DNA of 62,816 nt from Candidatus Latescibacterota bacterium (GTDB lineage: Bacteria > Latescibacterota > UBA2968 > GCA-2709665): contig JAGWBX010000027.1 in the NCBI GenBank assembly GCA_021295655.1, forward strand, positions 96,681 through 159,496. Direction: 5' to 3'. Position 1 is the stretch's first letter; each line of letters starts with the position of its first letter. The position numbers and the translations under genes are program-made. Positions 51,204-60,256 of this stretch are shown piece after piece. A model generated the notes under the pieces. It was not told the origin of the DNA. It saw only the letters and a program-made list of their open reading frames with translations, and did no database searches.

Positions 51204-52376
51204 CTATTTGCCGTTCAGCACCGCGACCGGCAGGACCATCTCCTCCAGTGAAATGCCGCCGTGTTGAAAACTGTTCGCGTAATACCGCTGGTATTCGTTG
51301 AATTTCGTGGGATAGACGAAATAGTAGTCCTCCCGCGAAATGATGTACGTGGTACCCATTCCCAGATCGGGCAGTCGATAGATGTTCGGATCCGCAACAT
51401 ACAGCGCGTGTCTGGTGTCGCATCGCAGGTGCTTGCCATATTTGTACCGGAGATTCGTCGACGTATCCCGGTTGCCGTGCGCCATGGTTGCGCGCGAACT
51501 CATGACGCAGCCATGGTCGGTCGTCAATACCACGGTAGTATCCGTTTCCGCCAGCTTTCGCAACATTTCAAACAGCGACGAATGGGAAAACCAGGACCGG
51601 CTGAGCGACCGGTACGCGGACTCGTTTGGCGCCATCTCTTTCAAAATATCCGATTCCGACCTTCCGTGCGCCAGAATGTCCAGAAAAATAAACACAACCG
51701 ACATCAGCGGGAAGGACCGGTACGAATGCACCTTTTTTACGAGATGATTGCCTTCGGCAATATCCAGCACCTTGACGTATCGGGTATCCAGTTTCAGCGT
51801 GGGATCCAGTTCCTGAATCTGGCGGTCCAGGAGCTGGTGTTCGTGCCGGTTGCGGCTGTTGTCGTCGTCCCAGCCGGAACGCCATTCCTGAGGATACAAC
51901 CTGGCCACGTCGCTTGGGAAAAGGCCGCTGAAAATGGAGTTTCTCGAGTAGGGTGTGGCTGTAGGCAGAATGGAATAGTGGTAGTGTTGCTTTATATTGA
52001 ACAGTTCTGACAGAAGCGGAGAGATCGCCAGCCAGTGATCCAGTCGCATACAGTCCACAACCACAAAGAACACCTGTTTTCTCTCCTGGAGCAAGGGCAG
52101 GACAAACTCGCTCACGATATCGACCGACAACACCGGGGAGTCCATATCGTCCTGGAGCCAATGGGCATAGTTGGCCTCCACGAAGCGTCCGAATGCCCGG
52201 TTGCACGCACGCCGCAGATCCTCATGCATCTTTCGCAGGCCGGCGTCATAGATCCGGTCCAGTTCCAGGTCCCATTCGGACAGCTTCACATGGATGTCGA
52301 TCCAGTCCTGCCACGTCATGTCGCCCGCCATTGACGCACGAATGCGATTGGAGACGGCCGAATAATCCAGCCCCAT
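51204..52376 (-). CDS. porX: PorX-like PglZ-domain phosphodiesterase part (separated by in-frame TAG)
   Basis: 390 residues downstream of, and in the same frame as, the receiver domain; only one TAG (52413-52415) divides them. Residues from about 90 onward are a PglZ/alkaline-phosphatase domain. The metal site is complete: Asp in 'VVVDCMRLDHW', Thr in 'ILPTATPYSRN', Asp/His in 'FLDILAHGRSE', Asp-His in 'TTDHGCV' and His in 'FQHGGISLEEMVLP'. PorX of Bacteroidota controls type IX secretion and is a zinc phosphodiesterase. A restart at ATG 52376 has only a weak ribosome site. See the receiver entry for the other half. Confidence 0.8.
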   Translation of the reverse strand: MGLDYSAVSNRIRASMAGDMTWQDWIDIHVKLSEWDLELDRIYDAGLRKMHEDLRRACNRAFGRFVEANYAHWLQDDMDSPVLSVDIVSEFVLPLLQERKQVFFVVVDCMRLDHWLAISPLLSELFNIKQHYHYSILPTATPYSRNSIFSGLFPSDVARLYPQEWRSGWDDDNSRNRHEHQLLDRQIQELDPTLKLDTRYVKVLDIAEGNHLVKKVHSYRSFPLMSVVFIFLDILAHGRSESDILKEMAPNESAYRSLSRSWFSHSSLFEMLRKLAETDTTVVLTTDHGCVMSSRATMAHGNRDTSTNLRYKYGKHLRCDTRHALYVADPNIYRLPDLGMGTTYIISREDYYFVYPTKFNEYQRYYANSFQHGGISLEEMVLPVAVLNGK

Positions 52377-52412
52377 GCGGCCCGTTACGATCTGCCGCGC
52401 GTCGAGCAGTTT

Positions 52413-52760
52413 CTAGCATGCCGAGAGTATCTGGCTGGGGTTCACCGGTTTGGTGAGATAATCGTCGATCCGATGGCCGAGCGCTTCCTCCATCAGGCGC
52501 TCCTCTTCATTCTTCGTTATCATGATCACGGGGATATCCGGGTTGATTTCCTTGATCATCGCCAGCGTGGAAAGCCCCCCGCGTCCGGCCATCATCTCAT
52601 CCAGCAGTACGATGTCGAATCCCCGCTGTTTGACCATCGCAATCGCGTCATCCCCGTTTGTAACGGGCGTTACCTTATATCCCCGAGAACCAAGAAACAT
52701 CGTGTGCGGCCTCAGGAGGTCAATTTCGTCGTCTGCCCACAGAACCTGCTTTTCTCTCAT
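52413..52760 (-). CDS. porX: Response regulator receiver domain (N-terminal part of split PorX)
   Basis: 115 residues from the ATG at 52760 (GGGAGC 9 nt upstream). A full receiver: 'VLWADDEIDLL' (acidic pair), 'DIVLLDEMMAGRGGLS' (phospho-acceptor Asp), 'PVIMITKNEE' (Thr) and 'DDYLTKPVNPSQIL' (Lys). After 'ILSAC' comes TAG, yet the same frame goes on with 'KLLDARQIVTGRMGLDYS', which is exactly how PorX continues toward its helical linker and PglZ domain. So this is a two-domain regulator broken by a nonsense codon, a sequencing error, or a genuinely split protein. It follows the kinase gene by 20 nt. Confidence 0.85.
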   Translation of the reverse strand: MREKQVLWADDEIDLLRPHTMFLGSRGYKVTPVTNGDDAIAMVKQRGFDIVLLDEMMAGRGGLSTLAMIKEINPDIPVIMITKNEEERLMEEALGHRIDDYLTKPVNPSQILSAC

Positions 52761-52780
52761 AGCGTTCAAGCTCCCGGCCG

Positions 52781-54121
52781 TTACGTGGCCTTCAGCTCCT
52801 CTTCCGGCCTCACCGGTAATGAAATCAGGAACGTGGTTCCCATTTCCGGCGAACTTTCTTCAACGGAAATTCTGCCCCGGTGATAGTCTTCTACGATACG
52901 TTTGACGAATGTAAGCCCCAATCCCCAGCCCCGCTCTTTGGTACTGTAACCGGGCAGAAAAACCTGCTTGACGAGATTGGGCTGAATCCCTTTGCCATTG
53001 TCCCGCACCCGCACAACCACCCATTTTCCTTCGGACCGAACTTCTGCGGAAATCTCTATCTTTCCGCCCTTGCCCTCCATCGCGTCCGCGGCATTCTTGA
53101 ACAGATTCTCAAAAGCCCAGCCCAGCAATTGCCGATTCAGCGGGACGGGCTGAATTTCGTAGCTACTCTGTACAATCCGCACTTCCCGCGAGAGTCTGTC
53201 GCGCAAATAGGAGGCGGTCTCTTCGATGACGTGACGAAGGTTTTCCAGTCGAAGCTCCGGCGTGGAACCGATAAGGCTGAACCGGGAAACGATCGTATCC
53301 AACCGGCTGGTGTCCTCCTCCATCGCAACCACGATCTGGTCGAATCGCCTGCGCGTCTCTTCATCCACCGGACCGGAAGAATGCTCGAGCTCCGACTTTA
53401 TCAACTCGATCCAACCGTACAGAGACGAAAGCGGCGTGCCGAGCTGGTGAGCCGTCTCCCGTGCCATGCCCACCCAGATCGATCTCTGCTCGCTGTTTTT
53501 GACATTCTGAAATCCAAGATATCCCACCCCGATAAACAGCGCCGTTACGCCGAGCGCAACCCAGGGCAGCCATGCCAGCCGGCGTACCAGCGGTGAATCG
53601 CCAAAGTGCAACACCCGCGGACCGATCTGCGGAATCTCGAACGAATACGGCGGATTCTCGCTATCCAGCCGTCGCACGATCCTACGCATTCGCTCCCGGT
53701 CGACCGGGCTGAGGTCTCTGGGGTTGCCTTCGGGAATCTGTATGGCCTTCCACAAATGCGGCTCGCCCCGGGAGTCTGTAATGACCACGGGGAAATTCGC
53801 ATTCGTAATGGTCCGGAAGATCTCATTGACGTCCAGGTCGCTGACAACCACGGTATCCTGGGTGGCCAACCCGTAAAAGAAGGCCAGACGTTTGATCAGG
53901 TCGCGGGAGTCCCGGCGCATCGGATCCACGACCAGGATTTGCATGTACACCAGAAACGCCAGTATAATCACCGTTGCGGCCGGAAACAGATAGGCGCCCA
54001 GACTGTACGAACTCCGGAGACCCACTTTCATCCGGCCTTTCCGAACGACCCGCGCGCCCATTAACCCCGTATGTCCGGGCCCACCTGTTCGACGTGTGAC
54101 ATCCTTTGTTCGCGCACCCAT
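52781..54121 (-). CDS. Sensor histidine kinase (probable partner of the PorX-like regulator)
   Basis: 446 residues from the ATG at 54121 (GGGGAG 8 nt upstream). Two membrane helices near residues 36-56 and 190-210 ('FPAATVIILAFLVYMQIL', 'LPWVALGVTALFIGVGYLGF') enclose a ~130-residue periplasmic sensor region. The H-box 'ARETAHQLGTPLSSLYGW' is followed by the N-box 'FENLFKNAADAM', 'VRDNGKGI' and 'GWGLGLTFVKRIVEDY'. The AHQLGTPLS variant of the H-box is common in FCB-group kinases. It lies 20 nt upstream of the receiver gene and is presumably its cognate kinase. Confidence 0.9.
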   Translation of the reverse strand: MGARTKDVTRRTGGPGHTGLMGARVVRKGRMKVGLRSSYSLGAYLFPAATVIILAFLVYMQILVVDPMRRDSRDLIKRLAFFYGLATQDTVVVSDLDVNEIFRTITNANFPVVITDSRGEPHLWKAIQIPEGNPRDLSPVDRERMRRIVRRLDSENPPYSFEIPQIGPRVLHFGDSPLVRRLAWLPWVALGVTALFIGVGYLGFQNVKNSEQRSIWVGMARETAHQLGTPLSSLYGWIELIKSELEHSSGPVDEETRRRFDQIVVAMEEDTSRLDTIVSRFSLIGSTPELRLENLRHVIEETASYLRDRLSREVRIVQSSYEIQPVPLNRQLLGWAFENLFKNAADAMEGKGGKIEISAEVRSEGKWVVVRVRDNGKGIQPNLVKQVFLPGYSTKERGWGLGLTFVKRIVEDYHRGRISVEESSPEMGTTFLISLPVRPEEELKAT

Positions 54122-54562
54122 CGTTGCCGCTCCCCTGTCTTTTCTCAACGTCCAATGTCTCGTTAAGTTCCGCAGCATTCCCCGGACCGCAGGTTTCAGG
54201 CGCCGGCAACAGAAACGGACTGCGCCGCCCGCGATGACCTCCCGGCGCCTGTCGCGCTCTTGCGGTGCGGGTCCGGCGAATAAAGCGGTAACGCGGCGTC
54301 AATTCGGGTGAATTGCAGCGATCGACAGTGTGGTGTTGAAACCCGTGTCATCGCACAGAAAGTATACGTCTATTGGCAGCATTCAGTCAACCAAAGAAAA
54401 ACCGTTTGCATAATACCCTTCCTATTTATATATTTAGAGCCATTAATTTCCTGTAAGACATGGCATGTCGGCAGGCAAACGAGCTGGCGCATGGCCGCCG
54501 GTTCTTCCTGTTCCGGAACATCCATTGTTTCCACAGGAAAGGGAAAGGAGGGAATTGAGCTT
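54122..54562. other. Divergent intergenic region between the kinase and rpsU
   Basis: 441 nt without a credible gene. The probable rpsU promoter (54415-54443) and a long rpsU leader of about 110 nt are here; 54122-54400 shows nothing recognised. Confidence 0.5.
54415..54443 (+). promoter_or_regulatory. Probable rpsU promoter
   Basis: TTTGCA, 17-nt spacer, ATATAT (or TATATT with 18), in an A+T-rich patch upstream of rpsU. Confidence 0.45.
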
Positions 54563-54760
54563 ATGGCCAGGGTTGTGGTGAGAGATGATGAGCCATTTGA
54601 AAAGGCGCTGAAAAGATTTAAGAAAACCTGCGAAAAAGCAGGCATAATGACCGAGATGAAGAAACATCAGCATTTTGAGAAACCCAGTGAGCGCCGCAAG
54701 CGGAAAATCGCCGCAGCGAAGCGCAAACGCATGAAATTCGAAACGCGTTTCAATCAATAA
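54563..54760 (+). CDS. rpsU: 30S ribosomal protein bS21
   Basis: 65 residues: 'VVVRDDEPFEKALKRFKKTCEKAG' and 'KKHQHFEKPSERRKRKIAAAKRKR' are unmistakable bS21. The ATG at 54563 is chosen for the strong purine tract AAAGGAGGG, which sits 11 nt away, further than usual. In some Bacteroidota rpsU has an exceptionally strong Shine-Dalgarno linked to autoregulation; here other genes also use such sites, so that control is not implied. It is transcribed alone, ending at an intrinsic terminator. Confidence 0.97.
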   Translation: MARVVVRDDEPFEKALKRFKKTCEKAGIMTEMKKHQHFEKPSERRKRKIAAAKRKRMKFETRFNQ

Positions 54761-54784
54761 TTCAAATTTGCGAGTATGGCAACG

Positions 54785-54825
54785 ACAACCGCACCGATTC
54801 GCCTTCGGATGCGGTTGTATTTTTT
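54785..54825 (+). terminator. Intrinsic terminator of rpsU
   Basis: ACAACCGCA pairs perfectly with TGCGGTTGT (9 bp) around a 16-nt loop, followed by ATTTTTT. It is the best-formed terminator of the window. Confidence 0.9.
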
Positions 54826-54938
54826 GCACATCGTCGTTGAACTGAACCCCGAATCAATGCAGTTCCGGCGCCCCGTTTTCGCGAATGTTTCAGCAGACCG
54901 GATGGGCTCTTTAAGCGGGCTGCCAGAGGGAGGGCCGA

Positions 54939-55607
54939 ATGAACTTTGTTGATCTGATCTTGCTCATCGGGCTCTGCTGGATGGTTTTCAGGGGTTGCCG
55001 CACAGGACTGGTCCGGGGTCTGGTTGGTCTGGTCAGTTTTGTTCTGGCTTACGGACTCGGCCTTACGTACGGCGGCGCGGCATCCGAGTGGATTTACGGT
55101 GAAAGTGCCGGTCACGGCCCCGCCCTGTTGGGCTTCGTCTGTGTATTTCTTGCGACGCTGATTACATGTTACCTTCTTGGACGAATGCTTCAGGCCATGC
55201 TCAAGGCCACCCCCTTCGGCGTCGTGGATACGTTGTGCGGCGGCGTACTCGGCCTGGCGCAGGGGTTACTCCTTCTTGGATTGCTGATCCTGTTGCTGCG
55301 CGCGTATTCGCCTCACCCGGGGGTGAAGGCGTACATTGACGACGCGCGATTGACACGCCACGTTCAGCAGGCCTGCCTGGTCGTGATGGACGCCGTAAAG
55401 GCCGCTATTCCCCGAGCGTCGGAACTCTACAGAACCCTCGTGCCGGACAACCAGGAGTCATCGACCCATCCGTTTGTGGAAAGTATGACCCGGGGGACCG
55501 GAAAAGCACGGGAACGTCTGAAGGGACTCATAGAAGAATCTCAAAACAAAGAAAAACAAACGTCGGGCAATCCACAAGCGCCCACGTCAGACGGCAGACA
55601 GGAATAA
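54939..55607 (+). CDS. cvpA: CvpA family inner-membrane protein
   Basis: 222 residues with four hydrophobic helices in the first ~125 residues ('VDLILLIGLCWMVFRGCRTGLVRGL', 'LLGFVCVFLATLITCYLLGRML', 'GGVLGLAQGLLLLGLLILLLRAY') typical of CvpA/colicin V production proteins. The C-terminal ~100 residues are a hydrophilic tail. CvpA proteins are linked to envelope stress tolerance but lack a defined activity. GAGGGAGG precedes the ATG. The gene is followed by mutS2, an order seen in many bacteria. Confidence 0.88.
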   Translation: MNFVDLILLIGLCWMVFRGCRTGLVRGLVGLVSFVLAYGLGLTYGGAASEWIYGESAGHGPALLGFVCVFLATLITCYLLGRMLQAMLKATPFGVVDTLCGGVLGLAQGLLLLGLLILLLRAYSPHPGVKAYIDDARLTRHVQQACLVVMDAVKAAIPRASELYRTLVPDNQESSTHPFVESMTRGTGKARERLKGLIEESQNKEKQTSGNPQAPTSDGRQE

Positions 55608-55680
55608 CGGGTCCGCCTGCCGGCAAGGATATATTCTCAACGGAAACCGTCCGTGGCTTCTCCAACCGAGTCAAAACCCG

Positions 55681-58053
55681 ATGACCCTGCCGCCCAAAAC
55701 CGTCCAGGCCCTCGAATTCAACAAGATTCTCGACCGTATCGCGGAACGCACCGTTTCCGTTGCCGGGCGAAACGAAATCGAAAGCCTGGCCCCGACGGAC
55801 AATCCGGATCGCATTGAAGCCCGGCTCCGTCCCGTGCTTGAAACCATGGACCTGATCGGGTACGACGATCCCGTCCCGATCGGACGCATTCCCGACATCC
55901 GCGTCGCGGCAGACACCGCTTCGGTACCCGGCACCACGATCACCGTCGGCGAACTGGTCGAGATCGAGGAAGTCCTGCGGATGTCTCGCCGCTTTATGGC
56001 GTATTTTAGCAAACGCAAGGCGAAGTATCCCCGACTCCAGGAGCTCGTATCCGGGTTGTCCCGGCACCCCGACCTGGAAGCCGGCATTCAGCGTTCCATC
56101 GATCCTTCCACGGAAACCGTCAAGGATTCAGCCAGCGTCGAACTGAAGCGGATCCGGCGAAGCCTGGAACAGACCCGGTCCGGCATCCGCAGTTCCGTTG
56201 AGAGCATCCTGAGCCGGCTCCCCGATACCGTCGTGCAGGAACGGCTGATCACCATCAGGAACGGACGCTTCGTCATTCCCGTTCGCGAAAACCTGAAACA
56301 CCGGCTCGAAGGCCTCGTGCACGACCAATCGGCCAGCGGCGCCACGCTTTTCGTCGAACCGATGGCCACCCTGGCGCTTAACAATCGGTTGCGGCAACTC
56401 GAACTGGCAGAGCAACAGGAGATCAAACGCGTACTTCACGAGCTGACCAGGAGCGTGGGCCAGGTAAGTGACCGTCTGATTGAAAACCAGCGGATTCTTG
56501 GCAGGTTCGATGCCATATACGCGACGGCGGGCTTTTCACGCGAACTGAATTGCAGCGAACCCGTTTTCAACGTGGAAGGGTGCCTCGAGCTCCACGGTGC
56601 GCGTCATCCCCTTCTGTTCTGCCGGCTGAACGGCGAGGGCAAGACCGATTCCATCGTCCCGCTAAGTCTTTCTATGGGCAGCGAGGGCATCCGCACGCTC
56701 GTCCTGACTGGCCCGAACGCCGGCGGCAAGACCGTTGCGCTCAAGACCGTCGGCCTGCTTGCGCTGATGGCTCAGACCGGGTTGCCGGTGCCGGCGGCGG
56801 AACATTCGCAGGTTCCAATTTTCACCGGCGTCTTTGCCGACATCGGCGATGCGCAGTCTATCGAGAACGACCTCAGCACGTTCTCCTCACACGTGGCAAA
56901 TCTGGTTGAAGTCACCAACCATGCTGAAGCCAGTTCCCTTATACTTCTCGATGAAATCGGCGCCAGCACCGACCCCGACCAGGGCGCGGCCCTGGCGATG
57001 GCCCTGCTGAATACGCTGAATGAACGGGGCTGCCGCACAGTGGCTACGACCCATCACGGCGCGCTTAAGGCATTTGCGCACCGCACGGAGGGGATGGCCA
57101 ACGGGTCAATGGCCTTCGACGCGGACACACTGGCGCCCACCTTTCAGCTTCGTCTCAACACCCCGGGCAGCAGCTATGCCTTCGAAATCGCGCGCCGGCT
57201 TCAGATGCCGTCAGAGATCGTCGACGAAGCCAGGCGCATTGCGGGAAGCGATATCGGCCGCCTGGAGGCCCTCATCGCAGACCTCGACGACACGTACCAC
57301 CACACCAACGAGGAACTGGATCGCGCACGATCCTTCCGACGTGAAATGGAACGTTTGAAGGCGGAGTACAGCGGCCGCCTCAAGGAAGTGGAACAACGCG
57401 AGCGTGAGCTCAAACGTGGCGCCGAGGAAGAGGCGCGGCGTATTCTGGATGGCGCCAATGCCCTCATCGAACGCACCGTTTCCGAACTCAGACAGCGCAA
57501 TGCCGACAGGGACTCAATCAAGAAAGCCAGAGCCAATGTTGAGCGGGCGCGGCGTGAATTGGCAACCGCTGTGGAGGAAACGCATGCGGCAACGCCAATA
57601 CTGGAACCCGGGTGCCGCGTCCTCGTGCGAAGCTTGGGAAAAGAAGGCGTTGTGGCGGACGGAAGGAACGAGGGGTCGCGGGTACCGGTCGAAATCGGCA
57701 AGCTGCGAATGCAGGCACGCCGGGAAGACCTCAAAATCGTGGAATCGGCCGAAGAGACCACGTCGGATACTGCCCGTTTCGGGCTTGTCCGGCGCGACGC
57801 GGTTTCCAGCGAGGTGGATTTGAGAGGGTTGACCGTGGATGAGGCGGTGGATACCGTCGACAGGTACATCGATGAACTCTACCTGGCCGGGATGGAGCGC
57901 GCGGCGGTGATTCATGGAAAGGGCACGGGTGCGCTTCGCCGGGCGATCAGCGCCCATCTCCGCGGCCACGAATTCATCAAGTCCCAGCGACTGGGCCTGC
58001 ATAACGAAGGCGGCGCAGGCGTCACGGTAATCACACTCGACCAGGATCCCTGA
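55681..58053 (+). CDS. mutS2: Endonuclease MutS2 (ribosome-rescue/anti-recombination ATPase)
   Basis: 790 residues. It lacks the mismatch-recognition domains of MutS and has a MutS core, ATPase and C-terminal Smr domain. ATPase motifs are 'VLTGPNAGGKTVALKTVGLLALM', 'DIGDAQSIENDLSTFSSH' and 'LILLDEIGASTDPDQGAALA'. A long coiled coil (residues about 520-620, 'LKEVEQRERELKRGAEEEA') leads to a KOW-like segment and the Smr domain 'VDLRGLTVDEAVDTVDRYID..VIHGKGTGAL'. MutS2 splits collided ribosomes and limits recombination. Together with rqcH the window codes two ribosome quality-control factors. Confidence 0.95.
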   Translation: MTLPPKTVQALEFNKILDRIAERTVSVAGRNEIESLAPTDNPDRIEARLRPVLETMDLIGYDDPVPIGRIPDIRVAADTASVPGTTITVGELVEIEEVLRMSRRFMAYFSKRKAKYPRLQELVSGLSRHPDLEAGIQRSIDPSTETVKDSASVELKRIRRSLEQTRSGIRSSVESILSRLPDTVVQERLITIRNGRFVIPVRENLKHRLEGLVHDQSASGATLFVEPMATLALNNRLRQLELAEQQEIKRVLHELTRSVGQVSDRLIENQRILGRFDAIYATAGFSRELNCSEPVFNVEGCLELHGARHPLLFCRLNGEGKTDSIVPLSLSMGSEGIRTLVLTGPNAGGKTVALKTVGLLALMAQTGLPVPAAEHSQVPIFTGVFADIGDAQSIENDLSTFSSHVANLVEVTNHAEASSLILLDEIGASTDPDQGAALAMALLNTLNERGCRTVATTHHGALKAFAHRTEGMANGSMAFDADTLAPTFQLRLNTPGSSYAFEIARRLQMPSEIVDEARRIAGSDIGRLEALIADLDDTYHHTNEELDRARSFRREMERLKAEYSGRLKEVEQRERELKRGAEEEARRILDGANALIERTVSELRQRNADRDSIKKARANVERARRELATAVEETHAATPILEPGCRVLVRSLGKEGVVADGRNEGSRVPVEIGKLRMQARREDLKIVESAEETTSDTARFGLVRRDAVSSEVDLRGLTVDEAVDTVDRYIDELYLAGMERAAVIHGKGTGALRRAISAHLRGHEFIKSQRLGLHNEGGAGVTVITLDQDP

Positions 58054-58117
58054 AAATGCCCGTTGTTGTCAGTCACAGTCGCGCCGCGGCGGTATTCGGC
58101 TACCGAACCGGCGTTGA

Positions 58118-58146
58118 TTGACACCTCACCGGGTTTCGTCTATATT
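58118..58146 (+). promoter_or_regulatory. Sigma-70 type promoter of ispG
   Basis: TTGACA, 17-nt spacer, TATATT; the best -35/spacer match in the window. Transcription would begin near 58153, which excludes in-frame starts before it and supports the ATG at 58198. Confidence 0.75.
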
Positions 58147-58197
58147 AGTACCGAGACGGATACAAGCCCCATTTCGGCCCGTAACGTGAATCTGCCA

Positions 58198-60138
58198 ATG
58201 CTGATTACCGACCTGCAGACCGATCCCGCGCAATACTGCAACAGTCTCACCGAATACAGCCGGTACCGGACGCGGGAAGTGTCCATAGGCCATATTCCAC
58301 TTGGCGGGGACAATCCCATACGAATCCAGTCCATGACGACGACGGACACCATGGACACGCTCGCCACGGTTGAACAATCCATCAGGATCATCGAGGCGGG
58401 AGGAGACTACGTCCGCATCACCGCGCCCAGCCAGAACGAGGCGCGAAATCTCAAGGCCATCAGGGATGAACTCCGGGCAAGGGGGTACGTCGCTCCGTTG
58501 ATCGCCGATATACACTACACGCCCAATGCGGCAGAAATCGCCGCGCGGATTGTGGAAAAGGTGCGGGTCAACCCGGGCAACTACGCGGACAAGAAGAAAT
58601 TTCAGATTGTTGAGTATACCGACGCGCAATACGCTGCAGAGATAGAACGCATCCGCCGGAAATTCACGCCGCTGGTCAACATCTGCAAGGCATACGGCAC
58701 CGCCATGCGCATCGGCGCCAACCACGGCTCTCTCTCGGACCGCATTATGAGCCGGTTCGGCGATACGCCGCTGGGAATGGTCGAATCGGCACTGGAATTC
58801 ACGCGCATCTGCGCCGACCTGGACTACCACGACATCGTCCTGTCCATGAAAGCCAGCAATCCCCAGGTCATGATTCAGGCCTACCGCCTGCTGGTCAACC
58901 GCATGGAAGCCGAGGGTTTCAACTATCCTCTTCACCTGGGGGTCACCGAGGCCGGCGACGGCGAAGACGGGCGCATCAAGTCCGCCGTGGGCATCGGAGC
59001 GCTCCTGGAAGACGGTCTGGGCGACACCGTTCGCGTCTCTCTGACTGAGGAGCCAGAAGCCGAGATTCCCGTCTGTATCCGTCTGGTTGAACGGTACGCG
59101 GCCAGACCGGGGCATCCACCGATTCCCGCGATCGTCCGGAATCCGATCGATCCGTACACCTATACCCGGCGCCGGACCCGGCCCGTGGAGCGGGTGGGCG
59201 GCGACAATGTGCCGGTTGTGATCCTTTCCCCGCGCGAACTGCAATCTCCGGTCTGCCTGTCCCCCATCGGCTACCAGTACGACGACGCGCTGGACAAATG
59301 GAATATCGGAGACATGGCGCCTGACTTCATCTATCTGGGCAACCGGGATATAGACTTCGGCCTTCCCGGCACACTCGGCAAGATCCTGGACCACGAGGCA
59401 TGGCGTGCCCGGCGCGAGGCGTCGAACGCCTATCCGCTGTTCGATCCGGCCACCTTTCGCGACGCCCCCTGTCGGTCCGAACGCCTGAATTTCGTACTCG
59501 CCGAACCCGATGACCTGGACACGGATGCCCTGGAAATGCTGCGGAGAGCCGCCAACTGCGTGCTTGTCCTGCGTTCGGACAATTCTCACGCGATGCCGGA
59601 TCTGCGCCGTGTTCTTGCTGAACTCCTCGAGCGTGACATCCGGATTCCCGTTGTCATAAAACGGGAGTACGATGCCATTGACGACGATGCACTCATCCTT
59701 CACGGCGCTATCGACACCGGCGGGCTGCTCACCGACGGCCTCGGCGACGGTATATGGCTGGAATCGACGGAAGCCCGGACGGGGGATCTCAACCGCCTCG
59801 GGTTCGGTATCCTGCAGGCGACTCGCACCCGCATCTCGAAAACCGAGTATATCTCCTGCCCCTCTTGCGGCCGCACGCTCTTCGACCTGCAGGAAACCAC
59901 CGCCCTGATACGTGGACGCACCAACCATCTGAAAGGCGTCAAGATCGGTATCATGGGATGTATCGTGAACGGTCCGGGCGAAATGGCCGACGCGGACTAC
60001 GGTTACGTGGGCAGCGGCCCCGGCCGGATTACGCTTTACCGCGGCAAGGATATCGTCAAGCGTAACATCCCCACCGCCGGCGCCGTGGATGAACTGGTCG
60101 AACTGATCAGGGAAGACAACCGGTGGGTGGATGCCTGA
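58198..60138 (+). CDS. ispG: 4-hydroxy-3-methylbut-2-enyl diphosphate synthase, long (insert-containing) form
   Basis: 646 residues, versus about 370 for E. coli IspG. The N-terminal TIM barrel begins 'IPLGGDNPIRIQSMTTTDTMDT', and the C-terminal domain carries the [4Fe-4S] ligands 'ISCPSCGRTLFDL' and 'GIMGCIVNGPGEMADADYGYVG'. The extra ~250 residues between them (about 290-540) are the insert domain seen in plants, Chlamydiae and Bacteroidota. It performs the penultimate step of the MEP isoprenoid pathway. It starts well downstream of mutS2 behind its own promoter. Confidence 0.93.
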   Translation: MLITDLQTDPAQYCNSLTEYSRYRTREVSIGHIPLGGDNPIRIQSMTTTDTMDTLATVEQSIRIIEAGGDYVRITAPSQNEARNLKAIRDELRARGYVAPLIADIHYTPNAAEIAARIVEKVRVNPGNYADKKKFQIVEYTDAQYAAEIERIRRKFTPLVNICKAYGTAMRIGANHGSLSDRIMSRFGDTPLGMVESALEFTRICADLDYHDIVLSMKASNPQVMIQAYRLLVNRMEAEGFNYPLHLGVTEAGDGEDGRIKSAVGIGALLEDGLGDTVRVSLTEEPEAEIPVCIRLVERYAARPGHPPIPAIVRNPIDPYTYTRRRTRPVERVGGDNVPVVILSPRELQSPVCLSPIGYQYDDALDKWNIGDMAPDFIYLGNRDIDFGLPGTLGKILDHEAWRARREASNAYPLFDPATFRDAPCRSERLNFVLAEPDDLDTDALEMLRRAANCVLVLRSDNSHAMPDLRRVLAELLERDIRIPVVIKREYDAIDDDALILHGAIDTGGLLTDGLGDGIWLESTEARTGDLNRLGFGILQATRTRISKTEYISCPSCGRTLFDLQETTALIRGRTNHLKGVKIGIMGCIVNGPGEMADADYGYVGSGPGRITLYRGKDIVKRNIPTAGAVDELVELIREDNRWVDA

Positions 60139-60256
60139 ACGCCGGGCGCGCCCGCGCTGACGCCTCACATGCCCTCTCACCTGCGATTGCGCAGAATTCA
60201 TCACATTTGCATTCCAGCAACGCTGTTTTTGTTTTCAAACCGATTGGCCCTTCTTC

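Noticed and set aside
52413..52415. Amber codon as a pyrrolysine or reassigned codon
   Set aside because: Other genes end normally at TAG, and PorX has no reason to carry a special residue in the linker.
58126..60204. A 692-codon open frame on the minus strand opposite ispG
   Set aside because: Antisense shadow of a firmly identified gene; no motifs.
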